From contig MU270065.1 of the NCBI GenBank assembly GCA_021432635.1, forward strand, positions 186,001-250,000: a stretch of DNA of 64,000 nt. Direction: 5' to 3'. The position numbers and the translations under genes were made by a program. The notes under the pieces are model-generated. The model saw nothing but the letters and a program-made list of their open reading frames with translations, did not search any database and was not told the DNA's origin. Origin of the DNA: Thozetella sp. PMI_491 (lineage: Eukaryota; Ascomycota; Sordariomycetes; Chaetosphaeriales; Chaetosphaeriaceae). Of this stretch, positions 35,196 through 47,092 are shown in pieces (position 1 is the stretch's first letter; every line of letters begins with the position of its first letter).

Positions 35196-37206
35196 ATGGA
35201 TGCCATGGCTCACCAGATGGCTCCGGCCTCCTTCTTCTACTACAGCCCAGACCCGAACCCGGAGAACCGGCAACACGGTCACTTCACCTCGCACCCGGGT
35301 CCCCAGTTCCACCAGTTCCAGTACCAGCAGCAGCTTCATCACCAGCAGCTCCTGCCTACCGTCCCCGTCCTCCCATCCACGCCCATCTACTCCCGGCCGA
35401 GCTCTTCATGCTCGCAGCCGCCCATGCAGCACCCCAAGGCCTTCTCCAGCGTGCCGTCCTCGATGACCCCCATGGCCTCGCCACAGCCCATGACGCACAT
35501 GCGGCCGACCATCATGCTGGAGACGGAGATGAAGCGGGAGCAGGAGGCCTACTACCCTTCGACACCGCCGCTGTCCTCCTCGGGCAGCGTCATCAGCAGC
35601 CCCGGCAGCTGTGACATGCTCCAAACCCCCTTGAACCCCATGTTCTCGGGTATGGACGGTGTGGAGGGCAAGCAGACGGTCGCCAAGTTGGAGACCTTCC
35701 CCAACCTGGACTGGTCTAGCTGCGCATCCCCCCCATTGACGCCTGGTGAGTGCCTTCTTTCAACCCGCTTTTCTTTTACACGGATTGTCATGGCCATCGA
35801 CGCGCGAAAACGATGCGTTGAACGGTTGGAGCGTGGGAAGCAATTACGCGAAGGGAATGAGCAGAAAATCCCCTGGGCCACAAATTTTTTCTTTTTTGGA
35901 ATTTTTTGGCGGGGCACACGTCTTCACACGCAGCTGAGAGGGTGGTTGGGCTAACCAAAATTTCTACACAGTATACCTGCAGCAGCAGACTGTCCCAACT
36001 CAGTCGCTCAGCAGCAACAGCGATCTCCTTTCCACTGCTTCCTGCCCTTCTCTCTCCCCCTCTCCCGCCCCCTACGCAAGATCCGTCTCGTCCTCACTGT
36101 CGGACGATCTTGACTTTTGCGATCCCCGCAACCTGACCGTGGGCACCGTCAATTCCACCCTGGCCCCCGAGTACTCGGCCCCGCTCACTCTGTGCGCTGG
36201 CGACGAGCCTTTCGTGAAGGGACCCGCTGCTGCCGTTCCGCAGAGCGCTGCCTTCACCTTCAATGCCCAGCTCGCCCACGGTCTCCCTCAGTTTGACGAC
36301 TTCTCCGACCTTGAGTCTGAGGACGACTTCGTGAACGGCCTTGTCAATCTTGGTGAGCAGCAGACCGCCGCCGAGCTCACCCGCTCGCGCGCCAGCTCCG
36401 ACGCCAGCTACGTGCCCGAGGACCTCGACGACGCGCAGTCCTTCGCTGCCAGCTTCTCCCTGCCCGCTCGGCCCGAGTCCACCGAGGAGCCCCAGGCCAA
36501 GCGCCAGAAGAAGACCGTCGTTGCCAAGCCCGCTATGAACGCTGCCGTGGTCTCCAGCCCGGCCGAGGCTGAGGAGCAGCAAGCCGCTTCGCCCGCCCAG
36601 GACAACGCCTCCCCCGAGGCCAACACACAGTCCGCGGCGACCTCGGTGGCTGACACCGTCAACGGCGCTGATGCTTCCAACCTCGATTGCGGCAACTTCG
36701 ACGGCTCAGTCGATGGTGACAACGACAGCGTGACCAGCCCCATCCACCACCAACCTAACCGCCGTGGCCGTAAGCAGTCGCTGACCGAGGATCCCTCCAA
36801 GACATTTGTGTGCGAGCTCTGCAACCGACGGTTCCGTCGCCAAGAGCACCTGAAGCGCCACTACCGCTCCCTTCACACCCAGGACAAGCCCTTTGAGTGC
36901 CACGAGTGCGGCAAGAAGTTCTCGCGCTCCGACAACCTCTCTCAGCACGCCCGTACCCACGGCTCGGGTGCCATCGTGATGGACCTCATCAACGATCCCG
37001 AGGCCATGGCCGCCGCCGCCGCCGGCAACTACCACGGGTTTGCGCCCCATCACATGATGGGCATGCCCCCGGTCGGCAGCGAGGAGTACCAGGCCAGCCT
37101 CGGCCGGGCGCTCTTCCACATGGCCTCCGAGATTCCGGGCAGTGCTAGCGAGTACTCGTCGGACGAGGACAGCGACGCCAGCAGGAAGCGAAAGCGGGGC
37201 GAGTAG
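35196..37206 (+). CDS. msn2: C2H2 stress-response transcription factor, Msn2/Seb1 family
   Basis: Exons 35196-35745 and 35972-37206, 594 residues. The 226-nt intron has a GTGAGT donor, a GGCTAAC branch and a CACAG acceptor; the frame is kept (PPLTP|VYLQQQ). The N-terminal half is Pro/Gln/Ser/His-rich and disordered. The two adjacent C2H2 fingers lie near the C-terminus: finger 1 from Cys464 ([19 protein letters not shown]) and finger 2 from Cys493 ([21 protein letters not shown]). The [16 protein letters not shown] helix pair is the signature of fungal Msn2/Msn4/Seb1 proteins, which bind AGGGG stress elements. A Ser/Asp-rich tail ends in RKRKRGE. In related fungi these factors act downstream of stress MAP kinase signalling; that is family knowledge. 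Confidence 0.92.
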
Positions 37207-39642
37207 GCGCTCTCCCGAGCCCTGCGAAGTCAACCGCAATTCCCCACCTACCTTCTCTTCTTCGCACACTCTTCACAATGTCGATGGTCTGCGCTTGGAA
37301 CGTACCGTCACATTGATGCCGACATGACCTTGACGAACTTCATTTGACCTCCCCCGCCAATATCCCTTGGCTGAAGGCGGGCCGGTCCTTCGGGTCAACC
37401 AACACCATAGAGGAGAATCGTCACTCACGAAGGGGATCAGCAAAAGCAAGCCTGCTTTCTTGTATTACCATCATCACCGTCCCCTACCTGCCCCGTTTGC
37501 TTTTTTCTACTGCGCGAGGCATCGCTTGTTTTTGGGAGGAGCATCACGACCAAAAGGACGGAGGCGGCGTATCAACCACATTTGGCAAATCTAGCGGGAG
37601 AGAGGGGGACACAGAGATTTCACCGAGGAGGAGAGCAGTTACCCTATCCCTTTCGACCACCATACAAGGCTTTTTATTTAGCGGCACCACTATTTCTCCC
37701 GTTCTCTACGCTCGTTGTAATCTACAGCAGGCGGAGCAGCAGGCACCTCTCACGTCGCTCTGGAACTCCTACCCCGAATTCGGACTCAGTTTTCACGTTA
37801 CTTCCCCCCCTACGCGTCCCACACCCTAGGGTGGCGGGACCGTCTTCAGATATTCAGTTCTCGCTAAAGTTTTCGTTCTTCGAATGGCTGCTCTTTGGAC
37901 CTCGCGGGAATGGCTATGAATGTGCGTGCAGGTCACGATCAGACTCAGCTAAAGGACACCTCTCGAGTCAAGGAAAGGAAAGGAAATCCTGTACATGTAT
38001 GCAGAACCATTTTTCGGTCAATTGAACAAAAAAAAAACTTTTATGCTGCCAACATCGAGTGCCTTCTCATTCCTCTTGGTGACGCGTCTGGACCATCTTG
38101 TGTAGCCGTATAGTATGGGCGTATGTGCCGCCCATTGATAGGGAGGGGGCTTCAGGGCCCTCTGGTGTGATGTCATGGTTCCAGCTATCATGATCCCAAG
38201 GTCTTGTGCTCGTCTATGCCTTTTGGTCGCACTACCCGTCTGCACGAGAGCAGATCACAGATTGTCGCCTGCTTTGAGCGAGTTGCAGATGCTTCCGCGC
38301 AATGCAAACATCAGACACAAGATGCTAAGCGGGGTGTCACACCCCCCTCTGGCGGGTTACCTGGTATTCATCAAACTATGCTTGACCAGGATTGTCATTA
38401 TGCTCTGTGAATCTGCGCAAGTCTTGGCCACCCCACCCATTCATGCCTCGTCCCTAGGAAGCCTACTCCCGACAACCGGGGCGTAGCATTTCTTCCCTGA
38501 AACTGTGGACAGAACGGGCCCAACCGGACGCCGTGAGAGACCCTGGAGGGGCAGTGCTAGAGTCACTACTGGCATTTTCCCGGGCACTACTGCCTTAGGT
38601 TTACTTCAGCTGGAGGACTGGATTGTGCAAGCTGTCGTGACCGGGCGGCCAAGAGGGAGACCAGCGCAGTACGTCAGACCCATCAGCCGCGCGCTGCCTT
38701 TCGGCACGACCCCTGAGCCGGTGTCTTGGTTGACAAGCAGCCACGCTGGTTGGGCCTTGGCCGCGACTGGACTGGGGCAGCTCTCGGGGCCAGTGCAGGT
38801 CGGTCTCAACTCGAAACGGAACGGCTTGGAAAAGAGCGAGAGAAACAGAGCAACACAAGAAAAACTCCGGGTTCAGTCCGAAGAGGCATCCGAAGCTATA
38901 CGTCCCTCCCTCCCCTACCCTTGTCTTTACGTCGATCGCTGTTGATGCCACGCGCGGCCCTATGGGCGGGCTGCACTGCGCGCCCAGGTTGGCGCCGTCT
39001 GTAAGCCCGTCACGGCGCCAAAGTGCTTAGACTTGGGGCGATGGCGGCCGGGCCCACAACCCGGACGGACGAGACTGACAGGCGCCAGAGTCCGGCGCAA
39101 CCCCCCCTCGCGCCTTCCCCGAGCCCTAAGGCGCCTATCGCTCAGCACCAGTCAAGTGCATCGGTTCGCATCGCGCTTGCCCGATTTACATCGGACGGCA
39201 GTGCCTGAGCGCTTGTGCCTTCACAAATGACTCGTCGCGTCATTGTTCGCGCTGTAGCCTGGAACGACCAAGGCGCGACGCCCTCGGAGAGCCTTCCGGC
39301 AGATAGCGTCCTCTGCTGAAGAGCCGTATGTACGTAGTAGGCGAGTTGATCGCAAACTCCGGCGGTCCACCCAGCGCGCAGTCTAGCAGGCCGGATTCTG
39401 GCCCGGGCCAGCCAGTACCCAAGGCTTGCCGCGGAATCAGCTAAGCGGCTCCCGCCCATTCCACAGCTTTGCGCCCAACCCTGAGGGCCATGTCGAATCA
39501 GAATCCGCTGTCTCGCGCACTAAGGAGTCGATCTTTTTTCTCTCTCCCCCTTGTCCACATCGTCGTGTGTCTTCAGCACTTCTGGAACAAGGACTAAAGA
39601 CTGACGCCTCAGGATACACGGCAAGCCCAACAAAGCCTGGAC
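37207..39642. other. Intergenic, msn2 3' UTR and Dph6 promoter
   Basis: 2.4 kb. The first 840 bp, up to an A-run near 38029-38037, probably include a long msn2 3' UTR. The remainder shows no gene. Frames present are short and lack domains. Confidence 0.5.
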
Positions 39643-42372
39643 ATGCCGGCGCCAGCCAATCCTCAGCCTGTGCTGGCCCCCTCCTCGTCAGCCGAGGGGG
39701 CCGGGTTGAACGTCATAGCCTTGGTATCGGGCGGGAAAGACAGCTTCTTCTCGGTACTCCATTGTCTAGCCAATGGGCATCGCGTTGTTGCCCTGGCGAA
39801 CCTGCATCCACAAATGCCGGTGCCAGGCACGCAGGGCCGGCGATCTGGCGATCCAGGGACTCCCGCCGCCACACCTGCCACCGTAGAGCCGAGACCCGGC
39901 GGCTCGGCCACCGACTCCCCCGTTTCTCAAGGGAACGACCCTGAGCAGGGCGCACATACCTCCGCGGCGGCCCTGCAGCGTCAAGATCCCCGGTCGATCA
40001 AACTCGAGGTCGAGGTAACCGAGGATCAAGACCTCAATAGCTTCATGTACCAGACAGTCGGCCACCAGGTGATCCCTCTCTATGCTGAAGCCACCGGCAT
40101 TCCGCTTTATCGTCAACCCATTATCGGCGGGGCGGCACAGAGCGGGAAAGACTACTCCGGCAACATCCAGGCCTCAAGACTATCAGGAGCTACGGAACCC
40201 CGCGCCACCGAGCCAGCTAAGGGCATCGTGCCCGCGGCAGCTCTTGCGGGCCTTTCGGACAGCACTACAGCTACTCCCTCTACCCCGGCTGAGCCCACCC
40301 TCGATGAGACCGAGTCTATGGTGCCGCTCCTGCTAGCCGTCAAGGCCGCGCATCCGGAGGCTAACGCCGTGTGCGCGGGCGCCATACTCAGCACGTACCA
40401 GCGGACCCGCGTCGAGTCAGTCGCCACGCGTTTGGGCCTAACACCGCTCGCATACCTGTGGAAGTACCCTGTGCTCCCCTCAACCGCCGACCCATCCGAC
40501 CTGCTGGCTGATGCCCAGCTGCTCCGCGATATGGCTGCTGTGGGGCTGGATGTGCGGATAGTCAAGGTAGCTACCGGCGGGCTCGACGACAGCTTTCTGT
40601 GGACGAACCTTGCCACCGTACCGGGCATGGCTCGTGTCGCACGAGGCATGCGCCGCTTCATGGCGGCCGAGCAAGGCGCCGTTCTAGGGGAGGGCGGGGA
40701 GTTTGAAACTCTGGTAGTCGACGGGCCGTCCAGGTTGTTCCGCAAGCGCATCCGGGTCGAAGATTCTGATCGGCAGGTCGTCCATGAAGGCGGCAACAAT
40801 GCTTGGCTGCAGATTGTCCGGGCATCCATTGAAGAGAAAGAAGAGCATGGCGCCACTGACGCGGCACACCAAGAACCCAGGCGGCCCGCGTTGCTGGACC
40901 GGAGGTTTCAGGACTCACTCGACAGTCTCGGCGAAGACGCTGGTCCCGAGCTGGGGGGCACTGTGGCCGCAGCTGCCTTCAAGCATGTGGCCTCCGATCT
41001 GCACATCGTTTGTCCGGCGCCGAGACTGATGCACTGGTGCGTAGTCGGCGAGGCTAGCTCCCGATCTTCTATCAAGTCAGAAACAGAGTCCCTAGTCGCG
41101 AACATACGGGCCCTGTTGCAGCGGACTGGTTCGCTGGAGCCTTCGGCGATTGTGAACACCACGATCTTGCTCCGAAGCATGAAGCACTTCCCAGAAGTAA
41201 ACGGGATCTACGGTGGGCTATTCACCGAGCCGAATCCCCCATCTCGAGTAACCATCTCATGCGGTGATGGGCTACCCAAAGACTGTAACATTGTGGTGTA
41301 CCTCACTGTCCACCCTAGCCTTGAACAGGGGCAGAGGAAGGGCCTGCATGTGCAGTCCAGATCCTACTGGGCGCCTGCCAACATCGGTCCCTACAGTCAG
41401 GCAATATCTTTGCCGCTGGATAGTCTGGCCACCCAGGGATCGAGTTTATCGGGTGCTGAGCTGGCCGCCATCGCGGGCCAAATTCCTCTCATCCCAGCGA
41501 GCATGGAGCTTCCAAGTGGCGCAAACACCCTCGAGCTGGAGCTCGTGTTATCGTTACAGCATCTTTGGCGTATCGGCCTGGATGTCGGCGTCCAGTGGTG
41601 GAGCAGCGTCATGGCATTCTTCCCAAGATCTACGCCTGAGGCGATGCCTCGCAAGGCTCGGCTTGCCGCCAAGGTGTGGGAGGCAGCACATCGCTGGTCT
41701 ACCGGCACAGGGGAGGATGAAGAGGACGAGGCATCCACCGGACCGGATCTGTGGGACCGGCGGCACAATGCTGCATATATGGTGTTCGGTGGCGACGAGG
41801 ATGCGAGCCCGCCGAGCCTACCGGACTGGTCTGTCATGGCCAGCATTGACGAAGACAGCCCGAAGCCGGTGCCACCGTTCTTTGCTGCCGAGGTTGAAGA
41901 GCTCCCTCGGTCCGCAGGGGTGGAATGGCATGCTCATCAAGGATTTGCGAGGTTAGCTGGCGAGTCGGTGTTTTGCAAACCTAGCATCTCAACGGAGACT
42001 GCGGCCTCGGTCTCCTCTGTAGCGGTGAAGTCGAGCAAGGGGACTACCGCCCTCTTTCATACTTTCTCATGGAATATGGAGCAGACGGCAAAGTATTGCC
42101 AGAAAGTCTCCTCGCGCAACCCCTCTTCCGTTGACATTGTCCGAGGAAGTCTCCCGGGCCCCGAAGGTAGCGAGATCGTACCCATCATCCAGTACTTGGA
42201 CACTAGCATACTCGACATGCCAGCATACGGCTCAGGTGGTGAGGGTGTTCCAACTGTCCCCTGCTTCTCCCTGTGGGACGGCCATGGAGAGCGACTGGGA
42301 CTGGTTGTAGTGTACCAGAGCATCCATCATGATGGAAGGCCCGCCCCCGGTACCGAGGAGGACGAACAGTAG
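39643..42372 (+). CDS. dph6: Diphthine-ammonia ligase Dph6 (PP-loop ATPase with two RidA-like domains)
   Basis: Catalyses the last step of diphthamide synthesis on elongation factor 2: ATP-dependent amidation of diphthine, in the cytosol. Intronless, 909 residues. The N-terminal ATP pyrophosphatase domain has the PP-loop SGGKDS at 29-34, DLNSFMYQTVGHQVIPLYAEA and GEGGEFETLVVDGP near 345-358. Two RidA/YjgF-like domains follow; the second begins with APANIGPYSQA near 577. This three-part layout is that of yeast and fungal Dph6. Between NLHP and the MYQTVGH block, about 85 residues of low-complexity Pro/Gly/Ser/Thr sequence are inserted in frame. The ATG is the first in-frame one after stops and fits the family N-terminus, which leads straight into the PP-loop strand. 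Confidence 0.92.
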   Translation: MPAPANPQPVLAPSSSAEGAGLNVIALVSGGKDSFFSVLHCLANGHRVVALANLHPQMPVPGTQGRRSGDPGTPAATPATVEPRPGGSATDSPVSQGNDPEQGAHTSAAALQRQDPRSIKLEVEVTEDQDLNSFMYQTVGHQVIPLYAEATGIPLYRQPIIGGAAQSGKDYSGNIQASRLSGATEPRATEPAKGIVPAAALAGLSDSTTATPSTPAEPTLDETESMVPLLLAVKAAHPEANAVCAGAILSTYQRTRVESVATRLGLTPLAYLWKYPVLPSTADPSDLLADAQLLRDMAAVGLDVRIVKVATGGLDDSFLWTNLATVPGMARVARGMRRFMAAEQGAVLGEGGEFETLVVDGPSRLFRKRIRVEDSDRQVVHEGGNNAWLQIVRASIEEKEEHGATDAAHQEPRRPALLDRRFQDSLDSLGEDAGPELGGTVAAAAFKHVASDLHIVCPAPRLMHWCVVGEASSRSSIKSETESLVANIRALLQRTGSLEPSAIVNTTILLRSMKHFPEVNGIYGGLFTEPNPPSRVTISCGDGLPKDCNIVVYLTVHPSLEQGQRKGLHVQSRSYWAPANIGPYSQAISLPLDSLATQGSSLSGAELAAIAGQIPLIPASMELPSGANTLELELVLSLQHLWRIGLDVGVQWWSSVMAFFPRSTPEAMPRKARLAAKVWEAAHRWSTGTGEDEEDEASTGPDLWDRRHNAAYMVFGGDEDASPPSLPDWSVMASIDEDSPKPVPPFFAAEVEELPRSAGVEWHAHQGFARLAGESVFCKPSISTETAASVSSVAVKSSKGTTALFHTFSWNMEQTAKYCQKVSSRNPSSVDIVRGSLPGPEGSEIVPIIQYLDTSILDMPAYGSGGEGVPTVPCFSLWDGHGERLGLVVVYQSIHHDGRPAPGTEEDEQ

Positions 42373-42768
42373 GAAGGACGCCCTTGAAAGTGCTAGCCGA
42401 AGCATCGTCGAACATGTTCTTTGTGATTTGATGCGATATTCGCTTTACGCTCTTAATGGCCTCGAATCGGATATCAAACGCATAGATAAAATCAAGATAC
42501 CCATTAGTAAAATCATCTATCTAGGCATTTGCCTCAAAAATACAGTCCGGCCAAGCCCACTGCGTCTAGATGCTAGGTATCCCGCCCATGGCTCCAGTTC
42601 TATTTCCATGCTCACTCCGAACTTAATCATGCAGTTCGTACCATCATAATGCCGAAGCGGGACTGAACTCTTGTCGACACAGATCAATAGCCAGTCGTTG
42701 TGGGCAGCGCAGAGAGCGCCATCGATGCCCAACCCTCCTCCGTTTATTCTAGTTCTAGATGTATCGTT
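42373..42768. other. Convergent intergenic region
   Basis: 396 bp between dph6 (plus) and the esterase gene (minus), AT-richer than the genes. Expected to hold both 3' ends. Nothing else is visible. Confidence 0.6.
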
Positions 42769-45358
42769 TCATATCTTCTGCTCTAACGTCCCCCCCATTC
42801 CTAACCAGAACTGGCACCTCGACAGCTGGTCTCCCGGCGTTGTTTCCATCCGTGAGTTGTTGGTCTCGAACAGCAGCCGGCTGAAGCCCGTGCCGCTGCC
42901 CCAGCGGTCCCACGTCGGCGCCCCGGCCGAGCGGAGGGTGCTCGGGTCCAGCGTGCGGACGAAGCTGATCCAATAGTTCATCACTACCGGCACGATGGCC
43001 GCATTGTACGTTTTGTACGACGTCCGCGACCCGCCAATGTTGTCGGGGCCGAAAACGGCCGCCGCCTCGAACACATGGAGCACCCCTATGCCGGCGGCTG
43101 TGTTTTCGTCGTCCTGCACATTGTATCGGTAGGCGAAGAGATCCTGCACGCCTGTTTCCATAGCGTTGAGGACGTTGACGGCGGGGCATATGAAGGTGGC
43201 CTCACCGTACGCCTGCTGTGTAGATGGGAACCAGACGGCATGTTCGGGCAATTTCGACTGGAGAGGATACAGGCCGAGGATAGCGTCCGTGTCGTTAGGG
43301 GTCAACTTGGGGTAGTTATTCCCAAAGAAGGTGGTCATGTCCGCGGGGGTGGACGCGTTGGTGACGAAGATGGTGCCTTCATCGGTCGTGGTGCCCAGCA
43401 GCATGGGCAACTTGAGAAAGCGGCCGTTCTCATACAACGTAGACGGGAGGTCTGGTAAATAGTCTCCGTCGACAGCCGGCGTCCAGTAGAACAGCGGTAG
43501 CGGCGGTTCCGTCCGGCCGGGGAACTCCTGGGCAATATTTGCTTTCTGGAGCACCGAGGCGTCGAGCCCGCGGAGGCAGCTCATCTGCTGGTCCGCGGCA
43601 GCGGTGCTGCAGTTGGTTTGCAGCACGACGCGGTCGAACTGATACTCGAGCTCCGACACGAAAGGCTGCGCCGGGAAGAAGATAGATTCGGCGATGCCTC
43701 CGACAAAGAGGTTGTCGTTGCGCCCCCCGTAAGCAACGAAGTGTAGTGCGACCGATCCGGCGCCGGCAGAGGCACCGTGAATAACGACATGGTCAGGATC
43801 GCCACCAAACTACGAAGTGGGAGGGAACCGTTAGTGAACACACAACGATCAGGTAGAAGGAGGGCGGCCAAACCTGAGAGATGTGCTGTTTAATCCATAA
43901 TAGCAGCATGCGTTGATCCAACATGCCAACGTTCAAGTTGCCATCTTGCCGAACACGCTCGCTAGCCAGGAACCCGAAAAGGCCGACTCGGTAGTTGAAG
44001 TTTATCATTACGATGTTATTGCCAGACTTCTCAACCACCTCGTCGCCTATCCAGTTCCCGTTCGAGATAGCATTATATCCTGTCTTCAAGTAAATACAGG
44101 GCTTCCGCCGGATAAGGAACAAGACTCGTCGAGTTCGCTTGGAGACACTTACCTCCTCCTGGGATGAACACCCACACAGGCAACTTGGACGCTGTCGTTG
44201 CATTTGCCGGCGCCCATATATTAGCAAAAAGGCAGTCCTCTGAGTAGCCATTGGTGGGGTATGCCTCGTTGATGCCCAGACAGAGGGGTGGAAACTAAAC
44301 GACAACAGTCCTTGCGTTAGCATCCTGTCTTGTACACACATTCCACCTAGCAGCCACACGTACAGTAGTTGCCGTTTCTACCGCGTTCGTTTGCGGGGGC
44401 TTGATCGGTGCTCTCCACCTGAGTTTCCCCAGTGGCGCAGCGGCATATCGTACGCCGAGGTATTGGTTGACCCCATTGCTAAGCTGGGTGCCGACATAGG
44501 TCGTATAGCCCAAATTAACCACAGGCCCAACAGGGGTTGGCTGTTTTCCCGGACATAAAGCAGTTAGTGGAGTGATAGAGAGGAAAAAGACAAGGCAGGA
44601 AGCGAAGAGGTTCATCCTGTCGACGAGTGCAGAGCTGCCACTTGACGTATCTCTCGTTGCAAGTATCGTACGCAGAACACAGGACCACCGCGAAGATCCC
44701 ACGCAGCCAGGGAAAGAGGTAGATAAAGACGTCGGAGTGACTTTTGTCTCGCGCCAGGTGTCCGATCTCGACCTACGACAGGGGCCGCAGCTCCTCCTCC
44801 TTGTTGGTTTCCGCCACCCTGTTGGCTCCCGCCTCCTTGTCCGCTTCCGGGCCCGCCATTCCCGGCAGTAGCGTTGCTTCCACCACCTCCGCCGACTGGC
44901 GCTGTCCCTGGTGGGGAACTGGGTGGAAGAGCGGCGATGGTCCCGGCACTCGAAGGGGACGGTAACAAAGTAGAAGGCTCATTGGTGGGGGAAAAGAAAA
45001 CCGAACTGGTGGCAATGGGAGAAGATAAAGAAGCAGTGCTCGGAACAGAGGAGGAAACGCGATGTACCTGGTCTTGGTCTCTCGGCAAAACGACAAGGCA
45101 AACGACCAGCACGACGACGAGAACCACGACCAACAAGGTGCCTAGGAGGACGGCCACATACCGCGCCCGGCGGGTCCGCCACCATGGCGGCGCCTTGCCG
45201 TTGGCCGAGCCACGGGTCGACGACGAATCATCGCCGTCTCGGCCGGCTGCCTCCGGGTCACGAGTGGGGGCCGCAGCGGTCTCCTTGAACTCGCCAACGG
45301 ACGAGGCACTGTCGTCGCGGTCCCCGCCGCACGCACTGTCAGGGTCACTTCCTGCCAT
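42769..45358 (-). CDS. Type B carboxylesterase, probably membrane-anchored
   Basis: Preferred model, minus strand: exons 45358-44777, 44540-44364, 44294-44153, 44079-43874 and 43809-42769; 715 residues. Introns have GTAGGT/ACAG, GTACGT/TTAG, GTAAGT/ACAG and GTTTGG/GTAG borders and all keep frame. The N-terminal exon encodes an acidic cytosolic segment, a strong single membrane helix (about residues 68-91, Val/Leu-rich) and a Ser/Pro then Gly/Gln-rich stalk, joined in phase to VGPVVNLGYTTYVG of the alpha/beta-hydrolase. Catalytic elements: oxyanion PGGGYN, nucleophile Ser383 in GASAG, acid in TTTDEGT, and His in VLHVFEAAAVFG. An alternative start at 44615 (MNLFASCLVFFLSITPLTAL) gives a 546-residue secreted form with the same esterase body. 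Substrate not predictable; the family covers lipases, feruloyl and other esterases. Confidence 0.75.
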
Positions 45359-47092
45359 CGAGGCTTTCCACCTGGCCCGACCCGCGCGCTATGCCATGAG
45401 GGAAGGGTGATGTGCCAAGGGGATTCTTCTGATAGTCGGCTGTGCCTATCGATCGGGGGGGAAGGGGGTTAGTTTATTCGGCGTCCTCTCCTGGAAGAAA
45501 CCATGCCAACAGTCCCCCCGTCTCGGCTTGGCGGAGGACCAAGGCGAGGTGAGAGAGCCAAGGGTTGGCGCGCGGGAGAGGCTCACCACTCGTCTGGAAT
45601 CGGCGTGCTTCCTGGGCGGCGCAGTTTCAACTTGAGCCTCGCACTCGTACTGGAAACGAGAGGGTCAGGCCGGACGAACAAGAATAGCGGCTAAGAGGTG
45701 GGTTACGGCAGGCTCGGCAAGTCGTCCTTTCGCTGGCGCATTGCAGTGCTTTGATGCCGGGCCGCAGGTTGTGACGTGGGTTCCCACCAGACGAATACGG
45801 AAGCACGGCTGCACGAAGTTCGGACCAACAAGTAGGTCGGCAGAAGGTTTCAGAAGCACCCACGCAGTGCTCGCACGACGAACATGATCGAGAGGCGTCC
45901 CTTCTCCCGGGGAGCCGCGTATCGACGGAGCGAGACGACGACTTTATCACTCCAGCCCTGCCTCGGATTCCCGGCGTAGTGGGCAGCAGCTGCTGGTGGG
46001 TGTGGGTGGAGAGGCTGGGCCAGCGCTAACGTCGGGTTGCTGGAGCAGTATCAAGATCGTCCGGCACCTTCTCTTATCGCGGCCACTCGAGCGCCCGCAC
46101 GGGGCCGGCGGGCGAATCATCTGCGTGGCTGGACTGCGTTGGCCGAGCTGTGCAGGAGTCCGTCGAGCCACCAGTGCGGCGGGCGGGCGGGCGCGGACAC
46201 GACATCCCCAAAGACCGTCAGCGACCCCGACTGGTACGATCAGTGCGACAGGAGCCCATCGGACGGTGCAATCACGGACGGGAGTGGGAGCGAAGAGGCG
46301 GGGCGGGAGTGGACTCCTCTGCGGCCGGGCCTCCTGCAGGAGAGGAAAAGGCGTCCCGTAGGCTCCTGGGCATGCGGAATCGGGTCCGGTACGCGCGTAT
46401 GGAGTAAGCATGGCTCGGGCATCTCGGGTGGGGGCAAGAGAGGGAAGAAGATGTAAGTCAAACGGGGAGGTATCTGTCCGATGCGTACCTAACACGGCAG
46501 CGTGCGAGGTCAAGAAGGAGCCACCGGTCCATCCGTACCTGCACTAACGGCCGCAAAGCACGGGTGACTCTCATACGCCGCCGGCCTGGCTGACGTATGC
46601 TGCAGTCGCAACTTCTTTGCCCGAGTATTCCGCACATTGCATCTAGTGTAGGTATGTTTTATTGTTTCAGCGGCTCTCTAGCGGGTCGGAGCGCCGCTAA
46701 TCACTGCGGGGACAGGGGTTTAACTCCCGAAGCCTGCGCAGATCTGCAACTCTGAAACCAGGAAGCAGCGGGATGTCGCTGTTACACAAGGACCCTAACC
46801 CTCCAGCTGCAGTCGATAGATCTTTCAAGGTGAATCATCCAAGTACTGGACTAGGTGGGCCGGAGGACAAGTAAGGTCATGCATTGGTCCGCCTGTTGCA
46901 TGATAAAAATGGATTGCTGTCTCATGCTAGACTATTGATCCGATTATCCGCCTTGCCTTAACCACCATGTACATGCCTAGTCGCCCCCCAACATCCCTCT
47001 TGGGCTTGGAATATTTACCCTACAAAAGCAACGCCAATAAGTGACCGCAAACAAAACTAACACCAGGAAGCCAGCCTCCCATGTGCGCCTGA
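45359..47092. other. Intergenic, esterase promoter and DGAT2 3' flank
   Basis: 1.7 kb. Only short frames with no domains. The part below 47092 is AT-richer and should hold the DGAT2 3' UTR. Confidence 0.5.

Noticed and set aside
44615-45358. Separate small membrane-protein gene upstream of the esterase
   Set aside because: The frame ends without a domain after the stalk, while a consensus intron joins it in phase to the esterase; a single gene is simpler, though not proven.
46791-46802. CCCTAACCCT, telomere-like
   Set aside because: A single copy between ordinary genes; not a repeat array.
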